A stretch of DNA of 50,072 bases, from positions 1-50,072 of the forward strand of contig NCGX01000021.1 of assembly GCA_002256995.1 (NCBI GenBank). The letters run 5' to 3'. This stretch comes from Hydrogenophilales bacterium 16-64-40. Lineage in GTDB: Bacteria > Pseudomonadota > Gammaproteobacteria > Burkholderiales > Thiobacillaceae. The notes beneath the pieces were generated by a model, which saw only the letters and a list, made by a program, of their open reading frames with translations, was not told the DNA's origin and did no database searches. Of this stretch, positions 16,623-25,016 are shown piece by piece. The stretch's first letter is position 1. Every line of letters starts with the position of its first letter. Position numbers and translations under genes: made by a program.

Positions 16623-17570
16623 TCAGCGTGCGCTGGCCTTCTTGATGATGTCCTGTTTGACCTGGTCGGTGACGAGAGCGAACATCTTGGCGGCGGCAGC
16701 CATTTCTTCCTCGCTGACCTTGGTCGTGTAGCGGTCCACCTTGGCGCCACCGTAACCACGAATCTGGTCGGGGGTCACGCCAGGCAATTCATGGACACGC
16801 TCGAATGCATCTCGCAGTTGAGCCTGGACTTTGGCGGGCACACCCGGGTGAATGGCCAGGGGAGGATAGGGAATCGGCGCGCTCTTCTTGATGACCTTGA
16901 TCTTGGTCGGATCGATGGCCTTTTGGTTGACCGCCTTTTCATAGGAATCGAACGACGCGCCGCCGATATCTGCAACGCCTTCGGCCAGGGCCTTGAGCAC
17001 GTTGGCATGACTGCCCGCCAGATTGATCGCCCCTGCCTCCTGTGACGGATTGACACCGCCATCAATCATCATGGCGACAGGCACCGCAAAGCTGGAGGTC
17101 GAATTCAGATCGCCGAGGGCAAGACGCTTGCCTTTGACATCCTTGATGGTGTCGATTCCAGCATCAGTACGTGCGAACAGGCCGGAGTAATACACCGATT
17201 CGTTATGCTTCACAGCCAGTGCCAGCAGATTGGCGCAGCCCTTCCGGTGCACCGGAAGATACGAAGCAGGGCCATAGAACGCGATGTCGGCAGCACCGGC
17301 GCATTGGGCCTCCATCACGGCGCCGTAGCTTTGCCCGACCTTGATGTCGAATTTCAGACCGGTCGCCCTGGTAATGGCATTGAAAATCGGCACAAAATCC
17401 TTTTTGGTTCCGTCCTCGGTGCCGCCATCGGCAGGGACCAGGATGACGCGCAAGGGCTGCGCGGAACTGCCGTCATGTTGCGCGGCGGCGAATACGGAGA
17501 GCGGTAACACAGCGACCGAAGCCAAACCGTAAACCAACAGTTTGCGACGAAGGTTGAATTTCAGATACAT
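16623..17570 (-). CDS. phnD: Phosphonate-binding periplasmic protein PhnD
   Basis: 315 residues from the ATG at 17570, with AGGAG 8 nt upstream. A Sec signal peptide (RRKLLVYGLASVAVLPLSVFAAA, cleavage near 29) precedes the mature PhnD/SsuA-like domain: LRVILVPADGG, KVGQSYGAVMEAQCAGAADIAFYGPASY, then DLNSTSSFAVPVAMM and ADIGGASFDSYEKAV. It captures phosphonates in the periplasm for PhnE-PhnC. It is encoded 49 bp after phnF. Confidence 0.95.
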   Translation of the reverse strand: MYLKFNLRRKLLVYGLASVAVLPLSVFAAAQHDGSSAQPLRVILVPADGGTEDGTKKDFVPIFNAITRATGLKFDIKVGQSYGAVMEAQCAGAADIAFYGPASYLPVHRKGCANLLALAVKHNESVYYSGLFARTDAGIDTIKDVKGKRLALGDLNSTSSFAVPVAMMIDGGVNPSQEAGAINLAGSHANVLKALAEGVADIGGASFDSYEKAVNQKAIDPTKIKVIKKSAPIPYPPLAIHPGVPAKVQAQLRDAFERVHELPGVTPDQIRGYGGAKVDRYTTKVSEEEMAAAAKMFALVTDQVKQDIIKKASAR

Positions 17571-17619
17571 TTGAGATGCTCCTGCAAGTTGGATGATAAA
17601 AGTGAGGTTTGCGAGACCT

Positions 17620-18348
17620 TCAGGGGTTGATGCGCAGTTGGATCCGGTCTGCACGGAACCGGGTAATGGCATATTCGACCGGGACACCATCCCGCTCGTC
17701 TACGTTCACACTCTTGACCCGCAGCACCGGCCGGTTCTGTGGCATGCCCAGATACCTGGCGTCATCCCCTTGCGGGAGCACCGCCGTCACCAGACTTTCA
17801 GTCCTCCGCAACTGGCATCCATAGCTGGATGCCAGAAACTCATGCAGTGACCCGCCCTGGTAGCGGTCGAGCAGATCGGAAAAGCGTTCGGCGGGGATGA
17901 AATGGGAAATGACACACATCGGACGCTCATCGACCGTCCTCAGCGTCTCGATCCAGTGCACCGCTTTTCCTTCGTTGATCTGCAACCGTTCTGCCACGCC
18001 TTTGATCGCCGGGAGCGTCTGTTTACGGAGTATCCGGTTGAAAGCAAGCACGCCCATGGCGGCCAGGTTTTCAGTGAAGCGGGTGCCGGCACCGATCTGG
18101 TAATCAATCTGGCTATCCAGAACAAAGACGCCGCGGCCATGGCGACGCTCCAGGAGTCCTGCATCGACAAGCTCATCGATCGCGCGTCGCAATGTATGCC
18201 GGTTCACGCCGAACCGCATTGCCAGATCGTTCTCCGAGGGCAGGCAGTCACCAGGTGCATAAAGGCTCGCAACGTCACGCTCAAGTTGGCGAGCAATTTG
18301 TGCGTAAAGCGCTTCTCCGTTTTCCCGGATTACTGCGTAGAGGCTCAT
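17620..18348 (-). CDS. phnF: GntR-family transcriptional regulator PhnF
   Basis: 242 residues. The N-terminal winged helix (about 12-78) has LPSENDLAMRFGVNRHTLRRAIDEL, and the C-terminal UTRA-type ligand domain includes NEGKAVHWIETLRTVDERPMCVISHF and PVLRVKSVNVDERDGVPVEYAITRFRAD. It is the first gene of the phn operon and probably a repressor relieved by a phosphonate or pathway intermediate. A 22-bp palindrome starts 6 bp upstream of the start codon, which suggests autoregulation. Confidence 0.93.
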   Translation of the reverse strand: MSLYAVIRENGEALYAQIARQLERDVASLYAPGDCLPSENDLAMRFGVNRHTLRRAIDELVDAGLLERRHGRGVFVLDSQIDYQIGAGTRFTENLAAMGVLAFNRILRKQTLPAIKGVAERLQINEGKAVHWIETLRTVDERPMCVISHFIPAERFSDLLDRYQGGSLHEFLASSYGCQLRRTESLVTAVLPQGDDARYLGMPQNRPVLRVKSVNVDERDGVPVEYAITRFRADRIQLRINP

Positions 18349-18353
18349 GTGTA

Positions 18354-18375
18354 GTCATCTAGATAAGCAGATGAC
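18354..18375. promoter_or_regulatory. Likely PhnF operator palindrome
   Basis: GTCATCT, an 8-bp spacer and AGATGAC form a perfect 7-bp inverted repeat, with a nested ATCTAGAT palindrome in its left part. It sits right before phnF, overlapping the expected 5' leader or promoter of the phn operon. GntR regulators of the HutC/PhnF type bind short palindromes near their own promoters. No second copy was found in the phnF-phnD gap. Confidence 0.6.
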
Positions 18376-18900
18376 CGTGACCTTACTTGGGCTTTGTTAC
18401 AGGGTCGTGAAGATGGGAGCAGATCTTTCTTGGCTGACTGCTTTGGATGAGACGGGCTATCGTGCTTGCATGCCAAGTGTCTCTTTTGAACTCTAGACCG
18501 GATGGACGGCAGCCATTTATATACTCTTGCAGAGGCCGCTCCTGTTAAGGGTTGTACGATGCCTGCCCCCACCCGCGGGCCTACCGGTACGCGCTAACCC
18601 AGCGGGCAGGCGTCGGACAAGCCTCGAGGGAGGAAACCGCGGGGACTGGTGATGCGGCTGGGTAAGCCTACAAATCTATGGGGATTTGATGGAGCGCACT
18701 CATGCTGGACGTGGCGATGAGGAGGATCAATCTGTGTTGGGCAGCTGTTCGGTATCGCCATCCGGAGCGGATACGCCACATTATTCGGGGAGGCGTCAGG
18801 CACGAAACGGCGCTATTCCAGCGCAAGGTCAAGCCGTCCGCTATCGGCGCTGGACGCTGAAGAGCCGACGGATGATTGGTGCATCGGGAAGTGATCGCGC
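18376..18900. other. Spacer between the phn operon and the IS91-like element, including the element's probable 3' end
   Basis: About 525 bp. The part next to phnF should carry the phn promoter; an AT-rich patch at about 18516-18530 is the only promoter-like sequence. From about 18670 the sequence looks like the non-coding end of an IS91-type element (remnant reading in several frames downstream of the transposase stop), but I cannot fix its boundary. No gene is supported. Confidence 0.35.
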
Positions 18901-20094
18901 TCATGGCGCACCCCGAAGCAGTGGTGGCGCGCGGATCGGTTGCCCGCGTATCAGAACCTCGACCACGATCATCGCCGCCCCACAGTCGGGGCAAACGAAG
19001 GTCGGCTGGGCGATGCCGGCCGCTGCATCCGTACCCGGGGATTCTGCGTCGGGGTCGGGAATGGCATGCAGCAGTTCACGCGCCTTGGCGAGAGCCTCGC
19101 GGCGTCCGGCATTGGCAAGCAGCCCATAGTGGCGGATACGATGAAAGCCCCCAGGCAGAACATGCAGCAGGAAGCGGCGCATGAACTCGTCGGCACCGAG
19201 CGTCATGGTCTTGTGGCGTGTCCTGCCCTTCGCCCGGTAATCCTTCCAGCGGAAGCTGACGCCATGCTCGTCCAGGGCGATCAATCGGCTGTTGGAGATT
19301 GCCACCCGGTGGGTATAGCGCGACAGATATGCCAGCACCGCCGCCGGCCCGGCAAACGGGCGTTTGGCATAGACCACCCACTCGCATTTCCGCAAGGCTT
19401 GCAGCCAGTCGGCGAAGGCCGTCTCGTCGGCGAGCTGCGCGTACTCGCCGAAGAATTGCAACTGACCGCTGCGATGCGCCGTCTCGAGCGCTTCGAGGAA
19501 GCGGCGGCGGAACAGCCGCGACAGCACCCGCACCGGCAGGAAGAAGCCGGGCCTGCAGGCGACCCAGCGTGTGCCGTCCGGCGACAGCCCGCCGCCGGGG
19601 ACGATGCCGTGCACGTGCGGATGGTGCGTGAGCGCCGATCCCCAGGTGTGCAGCACCAGGGTCACGCCGATGTGCGCCCCCAGATGTTTCGGATCGGCGG
19701 CGATGGTGCGCAGGGTCGCGGCGGCGACCTCGAACAGCAGGGCATAGATCACCGCCTTGTTGGTGTAGGCGATGGCGCTGATCGGCGCCGGCAGGGTGAA
19801 CACTGCATGGTAATAGTCCACCGGCAAGAGATCGGCCTGGCGCGCTTCGAGCCAGCGTCGCGCGGCACTGGCCTGGCACTTCGGACATGCCGGTTGCGGC
19901 AGGAATTGTAGGCGATCCGCTATGCCCGCAGGCGTCGCAGCGGAGCACATGTCCCCCCAGCGCCGCGCTGCGGCACTGCTCGATGGCCGACATGACCTTC
20001 TGCTGCCCCAGGCTCAGTGGCCACACTGAGCCTGCCGCCAGGCCGGCCCGTGGGCACGGAAGATGTCCGCGACCTCCAGGGCGCAACGCCCCAT
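18901..20094 (-). pseudogene. IS91-family transposase, frameshifted at the N-terminus
   Basis: The start MGRCALEVADIFRAHGPAWRQAQCGH (ATG at 20094) is in one frame; LSLGQQKVMSAIEQ...RCDACGH continues in a second; the Cys-rich IAYNSCRNRH segment is in a third; and CPKCQASAARRWLE onward stays open to the end at 18901. At least three single-base losses between about 20025 and 19890 are needed to explain this. The long last part holds the HUH metal motif HHPHVH, RYTHRVAISNSRL and KTMTLGADEFMRRFLLHVLPGGFHRIRHYG, all typical of IS91 Y2 transposases. The C-terminal CPDCG is a second zinc pair. Sequencing errors cannot be excluded. Confidence 0.85.
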
Positions 20095-20103
20095 GGCCGT
20101 GAC

Positions 20104-20978
20104 CTACGCGGAATGCAGGGTCTCGATGGGGCTGACCACTTCGCGCAGGATGTCGGTGGCGACCTGGGCATACAGCGCGGTGGTCTCCATCTTCTTGTGC
20201 CCGAGCAGAACCTGGATCACCCGGATATCCACCTTGGCTTCCAGCAGATGGGGGGCGAAGCTGTGCCGCAGGGTGTGCATCGAGACGCGCTTGTCGATGC
20301 CCGCTGCGTCTGCTGCGGCATGGATGGCCCGGTTGAGCTGACGGGTGCTGAGCGGGTCGATCGGATCGAGGCCCGGAAACAGCCAGCCGCCATCGAGCAT
20401 CCTGCCCTGGGCACGGGCCACCCGCCACCAGCTGCGCAGGCGCTCGAGCAGCACCGGCGAGAGCATGGCGTAGCGATCCTTGCCGCCCTTGCCCTGTTCG
20501 ATGCGCGCGTCATGCGCTGGCTGTCGATGTCGCCGACCTTCAGCGCCACCACCTCGCTGGCGCGCAAGCCGGCGCCGTAGGCGACCGAGAGCGCCGTCTG
20601 ATGCTTAAGGTTGCCGGCCGCGGCGATCAGGCAGGCTACCTCCTCACGGCTCAACACCACCGGCAGCGTGTGCGGCACGTGGACCGGCTGCATCTTGGCT
20701 GTCAGCTCGGGTTGGTCGGCGGTGACGTCGAAGAAGAACTTCAGCCCGGTGATCGCCGCATTGAGCGAGACCGGCGAGATGCCGTGATCAACCAGGTACA
20801 GCTGGTAGTTGCGCAGGTCCTCCACGCTGGCGGTGTCGGGTGGCCGGTGCAGATAGCCGGCGAACTGTCGCACCGCGCGCAGATAGTGGCTCTGTGTCTT
20901 GGGGGAAGGCTTGCGCATCCGCATGTCGTCGAGCATGCGCTGGCGAAGCGGACTGACAGTTTTATGGGAAGGTTTCAT
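20104..20978 (-). pseudogene. Tyrosine recombinase of the IS91-like element, frameshifted
   Basis: Starts at the ATG at 20978 behind AGGAG. The first part has the SAM-like N-terminal core-binding domain (RMRKPSPKTQSHYLRAVRQFAGYL) and the first catalytic Arg region (AYGAGLRASEVVALKVGDIDSQ). A base is lost near 20510, after DSQRMT. The correct frame then gives IEQGKGGKDRYAMLSP and the rest of the catalytic domain (HTLRHSFAPHL, LLGHKKMETTALYAQV with the Tyr nucleophile). Every catalytic residue is present, but in two frames. Confidence 0.85.
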
Positions 20979-21306
20979 GGCTCGGCTCCTGTCGAAAAAC
21001 GAGGCGGATTGCCTCATTCCTCAACATAGAAACCGGGGCCCTGGTCTCAACTATCCGCCGGCGTCGGATTGCCCCCTACCGCGCGAGCGGTTTAGTCCCC
21101 TGGCCGGGAGCGTGAATTCCGTCGGTTTCCCCATTGCGGTCATTCGCCAGCCATTCCCGATGCCGGCACGGGCCTGTCATTGCGCCCGCTGATGAACCCC
21201 GGCAATGCCCCCGGCACTTTCATGACGGACCGCCGACGCCTGCGCATTGACGCGCGCGGCCAAACCGGTGCAGGCTTGAGGCCTCCTCCGTTATTCGCCG
21301 ACATCC
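20979..21306. other. Spacer between the IS91-like element and ggt
   Basis: About 330 bp without a supported gene. The first 150 bp or so probably includes the right end of the IS91-like element. The promoter of ggt should be in the remainder, but no convincing -35/-10 pair is visible. Confidence 0.35.
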
Positions 21307-23163
21307 ATGTCCCTCCGCTCGCTTTGCATGCGCTGGATCGCGCTCTTTGCTTTGTTTTCCCCCTCGGTGCTGGCCGCCTTGCCAGACGGCGTGGTGGCGG
21401 TATCGCACCCGGCGGCGGCGGCGGCCGGTGCGCGCATGCTGGCTGCGGGCGGCAACGCCGTGGATGCGGCGGCGGCGGTGCAGTTCGCGTTGAACGTGGT
21501 CGAGCCGCAGTCGTCCGGCATCGGCGGCGGCGGTTTCATGCTGATCCATCTGGCAAAAACCGGCGAGACCTTCATCGTCGATTCGCGCGAACGCGCGCCA
21601 GCTGCGGCCAGCGCCGACATGTTCGCGCCGGACGGCTTGCCGATGCCCTTTCCGCTCGCTTCGACCAGCGGCCTTGCGGTGGGCGTGCCGGGCACGCTGC
21701 GCGGCGTCGACACCGCGCTCACCCGCTGGGGCACGAAGACGCTGGCGGATACGCTGGCGCCCGCGATCGAGCTCGCCGAACACGGCGTTCGCGTCAACCG
21801 CTTCCTTGCCGCCGACATCGCAAACGACGGCGGCCGCACCCGGATTCATCCCGAAACCGCGGCGATCTTCCGCCCCGGCGGCGTGCCGCTCGCAGAAGGC
21901 GACTGGCTGGTGCAGCCCGCGCTCGCCCGAACCCTCAAACGCATCGCCGCCCGGGGGCCGGATGCCTTCTATCGCGGCGCCCTCGCACGGTCGATCGTCA
22001 GGGCGCAGCAGCGCACGCGCAGCGAACTGGGCGCAACCGGAACAGGTCGCATGACGCTGGCCGATCTCGCGCAGTACGAGGTCGCGATCCGCGACCCCCT
22101 GGTCGGGCAATATCGCGGCTGGACGCTCGTCGGCATGCCCCCGCCCTCTTCCGGCGGCCTTACCGTGCTGCAGATGCTGGGCCTCTTGGAGCGCTTTCCG
22201 CTCGGCGACGCCGCGCAGGGCTATGGGTTCGGCAGCCCGAAAACCCTGCACGCGATGATCGAGGCGATGCGCCTGGCCTTCGCCGACCGCGCGCTGTGGA
22301 TCGGCGACGACGATGCCGCGCCGCTGCCGCGACAGGGCCTGCTGCATCCGGACTATCTGGCAACCCGCGCCGCTTTGATCCAGCCGGACCGCCGCATGGA
22401 TCCGCCGCAGGCGGGCGACCCCCTGCCCTGGGATGCATCTGTCACCGTGCGGCCGCAACCGTCGCGCACCCCGCAGGAAAGCCCCCACACCACGCATTTT
22501 TCCATCGTCGATCGCTGGGGCAACGTGGTGAGCTACACCAGCACCATCGAATACACCTGGGGATCCGGCATCACCGTGCCGGGCTATGGCTTTCTGCTCA
22601 ACAATGAGCTGACCGATTTCAACTTCCTGCCCGCCGCCGACGCCTCCGCAAGCAACCCAGGCGCCAACGACGTCGCCCCGCACAAGCGCCCGCGCTCCAG
22701 CATGGCGCCGACGCTGCTGTTCAAAAACGGCAAGCCGGTTGCCGCCTACGGCTCGCCCGGCGGCGCCACCATCATCAACTCCGTGCTCAACGTCACGCTC
22801 AACCTGATCGACCACGGCATGAGCCTGCAGCAGGCCATCGACGCCCCGCGCCTGTCGGTCACCCACGCAGCCGGCCCGGTGCAGTGCGAAGGTGGCGCGA
22901 CTTTCATGCAGCCTCGTTTCAGCGTCGCCGCGCAGGATGCCCTGCGCGACTGGGGGCATGCGGGATTGGGCGACGCGGGAACCGACGGCTGCCAGGCTAC
23001 GATCGGGTCGGTACAGGCGATTGTCATCGACCTCGCGTCCGGCACCCATCACGGCGCTGCCGACCCGCGCCGCGAGGGAACCGTGATCCAGGTCAGATCC
23101 GCCCGCCTCGACGAAAACCAGGCCCCCCTTCAGCCCGTGAAGGCCGACGAAATTCCGCATTGA
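21307..23163 (+). CDS. ggt: Gamma-glutamyltransferase (autoprocessing glutathione hydrolase)
   Basis: 618 residues. An N-terminal signal peptide (MRWIALFALFSPSVLA, up to about residue 24) exports the proenzyme. The large-subunit signature is AAGGNAVDAAAAVQFALNVVEPQSSGIGGGGF. The processing site is the first Thr of TTHFSIVDRWGN (Thr395), which becomes the N-terminal nucleophile of the small subunit, aligned with E. coli Thr391. SSMAPTLLF and GSPGGATIINSV follow in the small subunit. The enzyme cleaves periplasmic glutathione. Transcribed alone. A long antisense frame over it is only a codon-bias shadow. Confidence 0.95.
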   Translation: MSLRSLCMRWIALFALFSPSVLAALPDGVVAVSHPAAAAAGARMLAAGGNAVDAAAAVQFALNVVEPQSSGIGGGGFMLIHLAKTGETFIVDSRERAPAAASADMFAPDGLPMPFPLASTSGLAVGVPGTLRGVDTALTRWGTKTLADTLAPAIELAEHGVRVNRFLAADIANDGGRTRIHPETAAIFRPGGVPLAEGDWLVQPALARTLKRIAARGPDAFYRGALARSIVRAQQRTRSELGATGTGRMTLADLAQYEVAIRDPLVGQYRGWTLVGMPPPSSGGLTVLQMLGLLERFPLGDAAQGYGFGSPKTLHAMIEAMRLAFADRALWIGDDDAAPLPRQGLLHPDYLATRAALIQPDRRMDPPQAGDPLPWDASVTVRPQPSRTPQESPHTTHFSIVDRWGNVVSYTSTIEYTWGSGITVPGYGFLLNNELTDFNFLPAADASASNPGANDVAPHKRPRSSMAPTLLFKNGKPVAAYGSPGGATIINSVLNVTLNLIDHGMSLQQAIDAPRLSVTHAAGPVQCEGGATFMQPRFSVAAQDALRDWGHAGLGDAGTDGCQATIGSVQAIVIDLASGTHHGAADPRREGTVIQVRSARLDENQAPLQPVKADEIPH

Positions 23164-23297
23164 ACAAATCGTCAGCGCCCGCAACACGCCCCGCCGGGCC
23201 GCGCGGTGCGCACTTTAAAAACGCGCATCGTTTGCTAAGGTAAGTGGCATCCCCGGCCTTTTGTCAATCCGTCTGCCCGGGGTCCAGGAGGTAAACC

Positions 23298-23519
23298 ATG
23301 GATATTGTTGACATGATCGTCCATGTAAACGAGACGGTTCCCGCCGAGCGAATGAACGAGCTGGAAGAGGTGCTGCGGACCGACGCCTGTGTCATCAGCG
23401 CCTGCAGTTCGAATCCCCATCTGCTGATGGTGACCTACAACCCGGCGTGCACGACTTCCGGCAATCTCTTGAACATAGTTCAAGCACAAGGCCTTCACGC
23501 GAACCTGGTCGGGCTCTAG
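23298..23519 (+). CDS. Small HMA-like alpha/beta protein of unknown function
   Basis: 73 residues with a very strong ribosome site (AGGAGGT, 6 nt upstream). The alternation of strands and helices (DMIVHVNETV, helix MNELEEVLR, then VISACSSNPHLLMVTYN and a second helix) resembles a ferredoxin-like heavy-metal-associated fold, but the CxxC metal site is absent; cysteines appear as ACVISAC and PAC instead. It follows ggt by 134 bp and precedes the c-di-GMP riboswitch region. I cannot assign a function. Confidence 0.7.
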   Translation: MDIVDMIVHVNETVPAERMNELEEVLRTDACVISACSSNPHLLMVTYNPACTTSGNLLNIVQAQGLHANLVGL

Positions 23520-23662
23520 CAAGCGCCTTCGCATTGCTTTCGATACGGTGCCGCGCGACGCTCTTCTCTCGGGCATCGATCGTGTTGAACCACGGGCGCT
23601 GCGTGTCGCGGGTGCCTTGCTTGCAACACGCGCGAGAAGGTCTAAAACATACTTGTATCGTT

Positions 23663-23766
23663 AAATAGCAAAGCCGCCGCAAGGCGGTGACGCAAAGCCA
23701 GCGGCCTCATGTGCGCGTCCGGATCGGGCCGTTGCACTTCGAGGCGGCGCGGTTACCAATACCGGC
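23663..23766 (+). ncRNA. Cyclic-di-GMP-I (GEMM-I) riboswitch
   Basis: The region shows the conserved GEMM-I core in order: GCAAAG, a hairpin CCGCC-GCAA-GGCGG (23674-23687) with a GNRA loop, the invariant GACGCAAAGCC (23689-23699), a second arm that includes GTTGCACTT (as in the Vibrio Vc2 aptamer), and the closing GGTTACC (23751-23757) followed by a CCGGC pairing strand. It lies 89 bp upstream of the DUF1540 start, with no gene between. The expression platform may be translational: the ribosome site at 23842-23851 can pair with the adjacent CTCC (GGAG-GT-CTCC). No T-run terminator is visible. A possible promoter is TTGCAA (23621-23626) with TAAAAC (23643-23648). The rest of the 23520-23854 gap holds nothing else I can support. 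Confidence 0.85.
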
Positions 23767-23854
23767 TCCAGCCGACCGCACGCAATCAGGTGCACGTCTT
23801 GCACGCCGCGTGCCCGCTGGATTTCATGCACTCCACGTTTCAAGGAGGTCTCCC

Positions 23855-24154
23855 ATGAAACACATGACCATCGACATGCCGATCGTATCCGAATGCCTGG
23901 CGAGCGAATGCGCCTACAACGTCGGCATGAACTGCCACGCCAAGGCGATCACCGTGGGCAATAGCCTGCATGCAGGCTGCGACACCTTTTTTTCGGCTTC
24001 GGGCCACACCAAGGCGGCCACCCGAACGGCGGGGATCGGCGCCTGCAAATCCACCAACTGCACATTCAACGAGGATCTGGAGTGCACGACGGACAGTATC
24101 CGCGTGGCCCCGGCAGGTCAGGAGGTCAACTGCATGACCTACTCGCCGCGCTAA
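23855..24154 (+). CDS. DUF1540 domain protein with two Cys-rich repeats
   Basis: 99 residues from the ATG at 23855 behind AAGGAGG. Two copies of the DUF1540 motif are present: CLASECAYNVGMNCHAKAI (14-32) with GCDTF after it, and CKSTNCTFNEDLECTTDSI with NCMTY. This is probably a small cytoplasmic metal- or redox-active Cys protein; the eight cysteines could form two zinc sites. It is the first gene after the c-di-GMP riboswitch, followed 48 bp later by DUF2173 genes. Function unknown. Confidence 0.85.
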   Translation: MKHMTIDMPIVSECLASECAYNVGMNCHAKAITVGNSLHAGCDTFFSASGHTKAATRTAGIGACKSTNCTFNEDLECTTDSIRVAPAGQEVNCMTYSPR

Positions 24155-24202
24155 CCGGCAAGTTTACCCAGCCTGTCGATCTACAAACCACTGAGGATTC
24201 CT

Positions 24203-24559
24203 ATGTCACGATCATCCGAATTGCTCGAGCTGCCTGGCATGGTTGCCGCGGGCCTCTTTTCCCGCAAGGGATTTCTGGAAGAGTTCGAAGGCCCTTACCC
24301 TGCCAGCGAGGCGGCCGGGCTGGCAGGCTTGTGTTCCGCCATTACGCTAACGATGGAAATGCAGGGGCTGCTGCTGGAGCGCTTGACCGGGGAACCCGGG
24401 TGGGCAGGCTGTTACGGCTGGGCGGCCTGGGGGCCGGGGAGCGCCATCGTCGCGGTGGAAGACAGCATGTGCATTGTGCAGACACCGGCAACGTCCTTCG
24501 ATGTGGTGTTCTCGGCCATGCGCACGGCTGCGGGCGTCGAGGTCAACAAAACCGAATAA
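24203..24559 (+). CDS. DUF2173 family protein, copy 1
   Basis: 118 residues. The opening LLELPGMVAAGLFSRKGFLEEFEG is the DUF2173 signature and recalls Roadblock/LC7-type alpha-beta folds. The middle ends in EPGWAGCYGWAAWGPGSAIVAVEDSMCIVQT. It lies 48 bp after the DUF1540 gene and 12 bp before copy 2, clearly in one operon. Proteins of this family are frequent in sulfur- and metal-oxidising bacteria, but no biochemical role is known to me. Confidence 0.8.
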   Translation: MSRSSELLELPGMVAAGLFSRKGFLEEFEGPYPASEAAGLAGLCSAITLTMEMQGLLLERLTGEPGWAGCYGWAAWGPGSAIVAVEDSMCIVQTPATSFDVVFSAMRTAAGVEVNKTE

Positions 24560-24571
24560 AAGGAGGATGAC

Positions 24572-24904
24572 ATGCCGACCCTGGATCAACTCATGCAATT
24601 GCCGGGCGCTTATGGCGCAATCGAATTTTCCTGCGCAGGCGAGCTGGGCGACATGCGCGGCGAACTGGAGCCGGATTTCGCCGAAATCGTCGCGCAGATG
24701 TGCGCCGCCAACATGGCCATCTATCGCATGCAGGCCACGGGCTGGGCGAAGCATACCGGCCAGCAGGGCTTTCTGCCCGAACGCGGCTTTGCCTTCCTGA
24801 GTCTCGACCATGTGATGATGGGAATGGACGGAAAAGCTGTACTCGGACGCGGTCCGGTTTTCGACTACGACCAGGCTTACCGGCTCTTCAATGAAAATGC
24901 CTAG
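24572..24904 (+). CDS. DUF2173 family protein, copy 2
   Basis: 110 residues, with AGGAGG 7 nt before the ATG. The same layout as copy 1: LMQLPGAYGAIEFSCAGELGDMRG at the start, a central helix, then FAFLSLDHVMMGMDGKAVLG. It lacks copy 1's WGPGS motif and diverges strongly in the second half, so the paralogues are old or specialised. Unknown function. Confidence 0.8.
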   Translation: MPTLDQLMQLPGAYGAIEFSCAGELGDMRGELEPDFAEIVAQMCAANMAIYRMQATGWAKHTGQQGFLPERGFAFLSLDHVMMGMDGKAVLGRGPVFDYDQAYRLFNENA

Positions 24905-25016
24905 AGAAACGCTGGATCATTCATCGTTTGCCATTGCGCATGCAGCGAAGCAATCCAGACGGCAGGCGAAATCGACGCGTCCCGAAGGCGACGGTGTTCA
25001 CAAGAGGGGATAGACC

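Larger units (their letters stand above)
18901..20978 (-). mobile_element. Degenerate IS91-family element (HUH transposase plus tyrosine recombinase)
   Basis: Two adjacent minus-strand genes, a tyrosine recombinase followed 9 bp later by an IS91 transposase, form the known integrase-bearing IS91 arrangement. Both are frameshifted, so the copy looks inactive. The coordinates cover only the coding core; the true ends lie outside it (left within about 18670-18900, right within about 20979-21200). IS91 elements do not have classical inverted repeats, so the ends cannot be read directly. Its location directly behind the phn promoter suggests past mobilisation of this neighbourhood. Confidence 0.8.

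Noticed and set aside
19076-20428. A 450-codon minus-strand frame across the IS91-like element
   Set aside because: It only joins fragments of the transposase N-terminus with out-of-frame sequence; the real gene uses other frames.
21220-23187. A 655-codon minus-strand frame over ggt
   Set aside because: It lies antisense to a well-supported GGT and reads as Arg/His/Gly-rich low-complexity protein, the usual shadow of GC-rich codon use.
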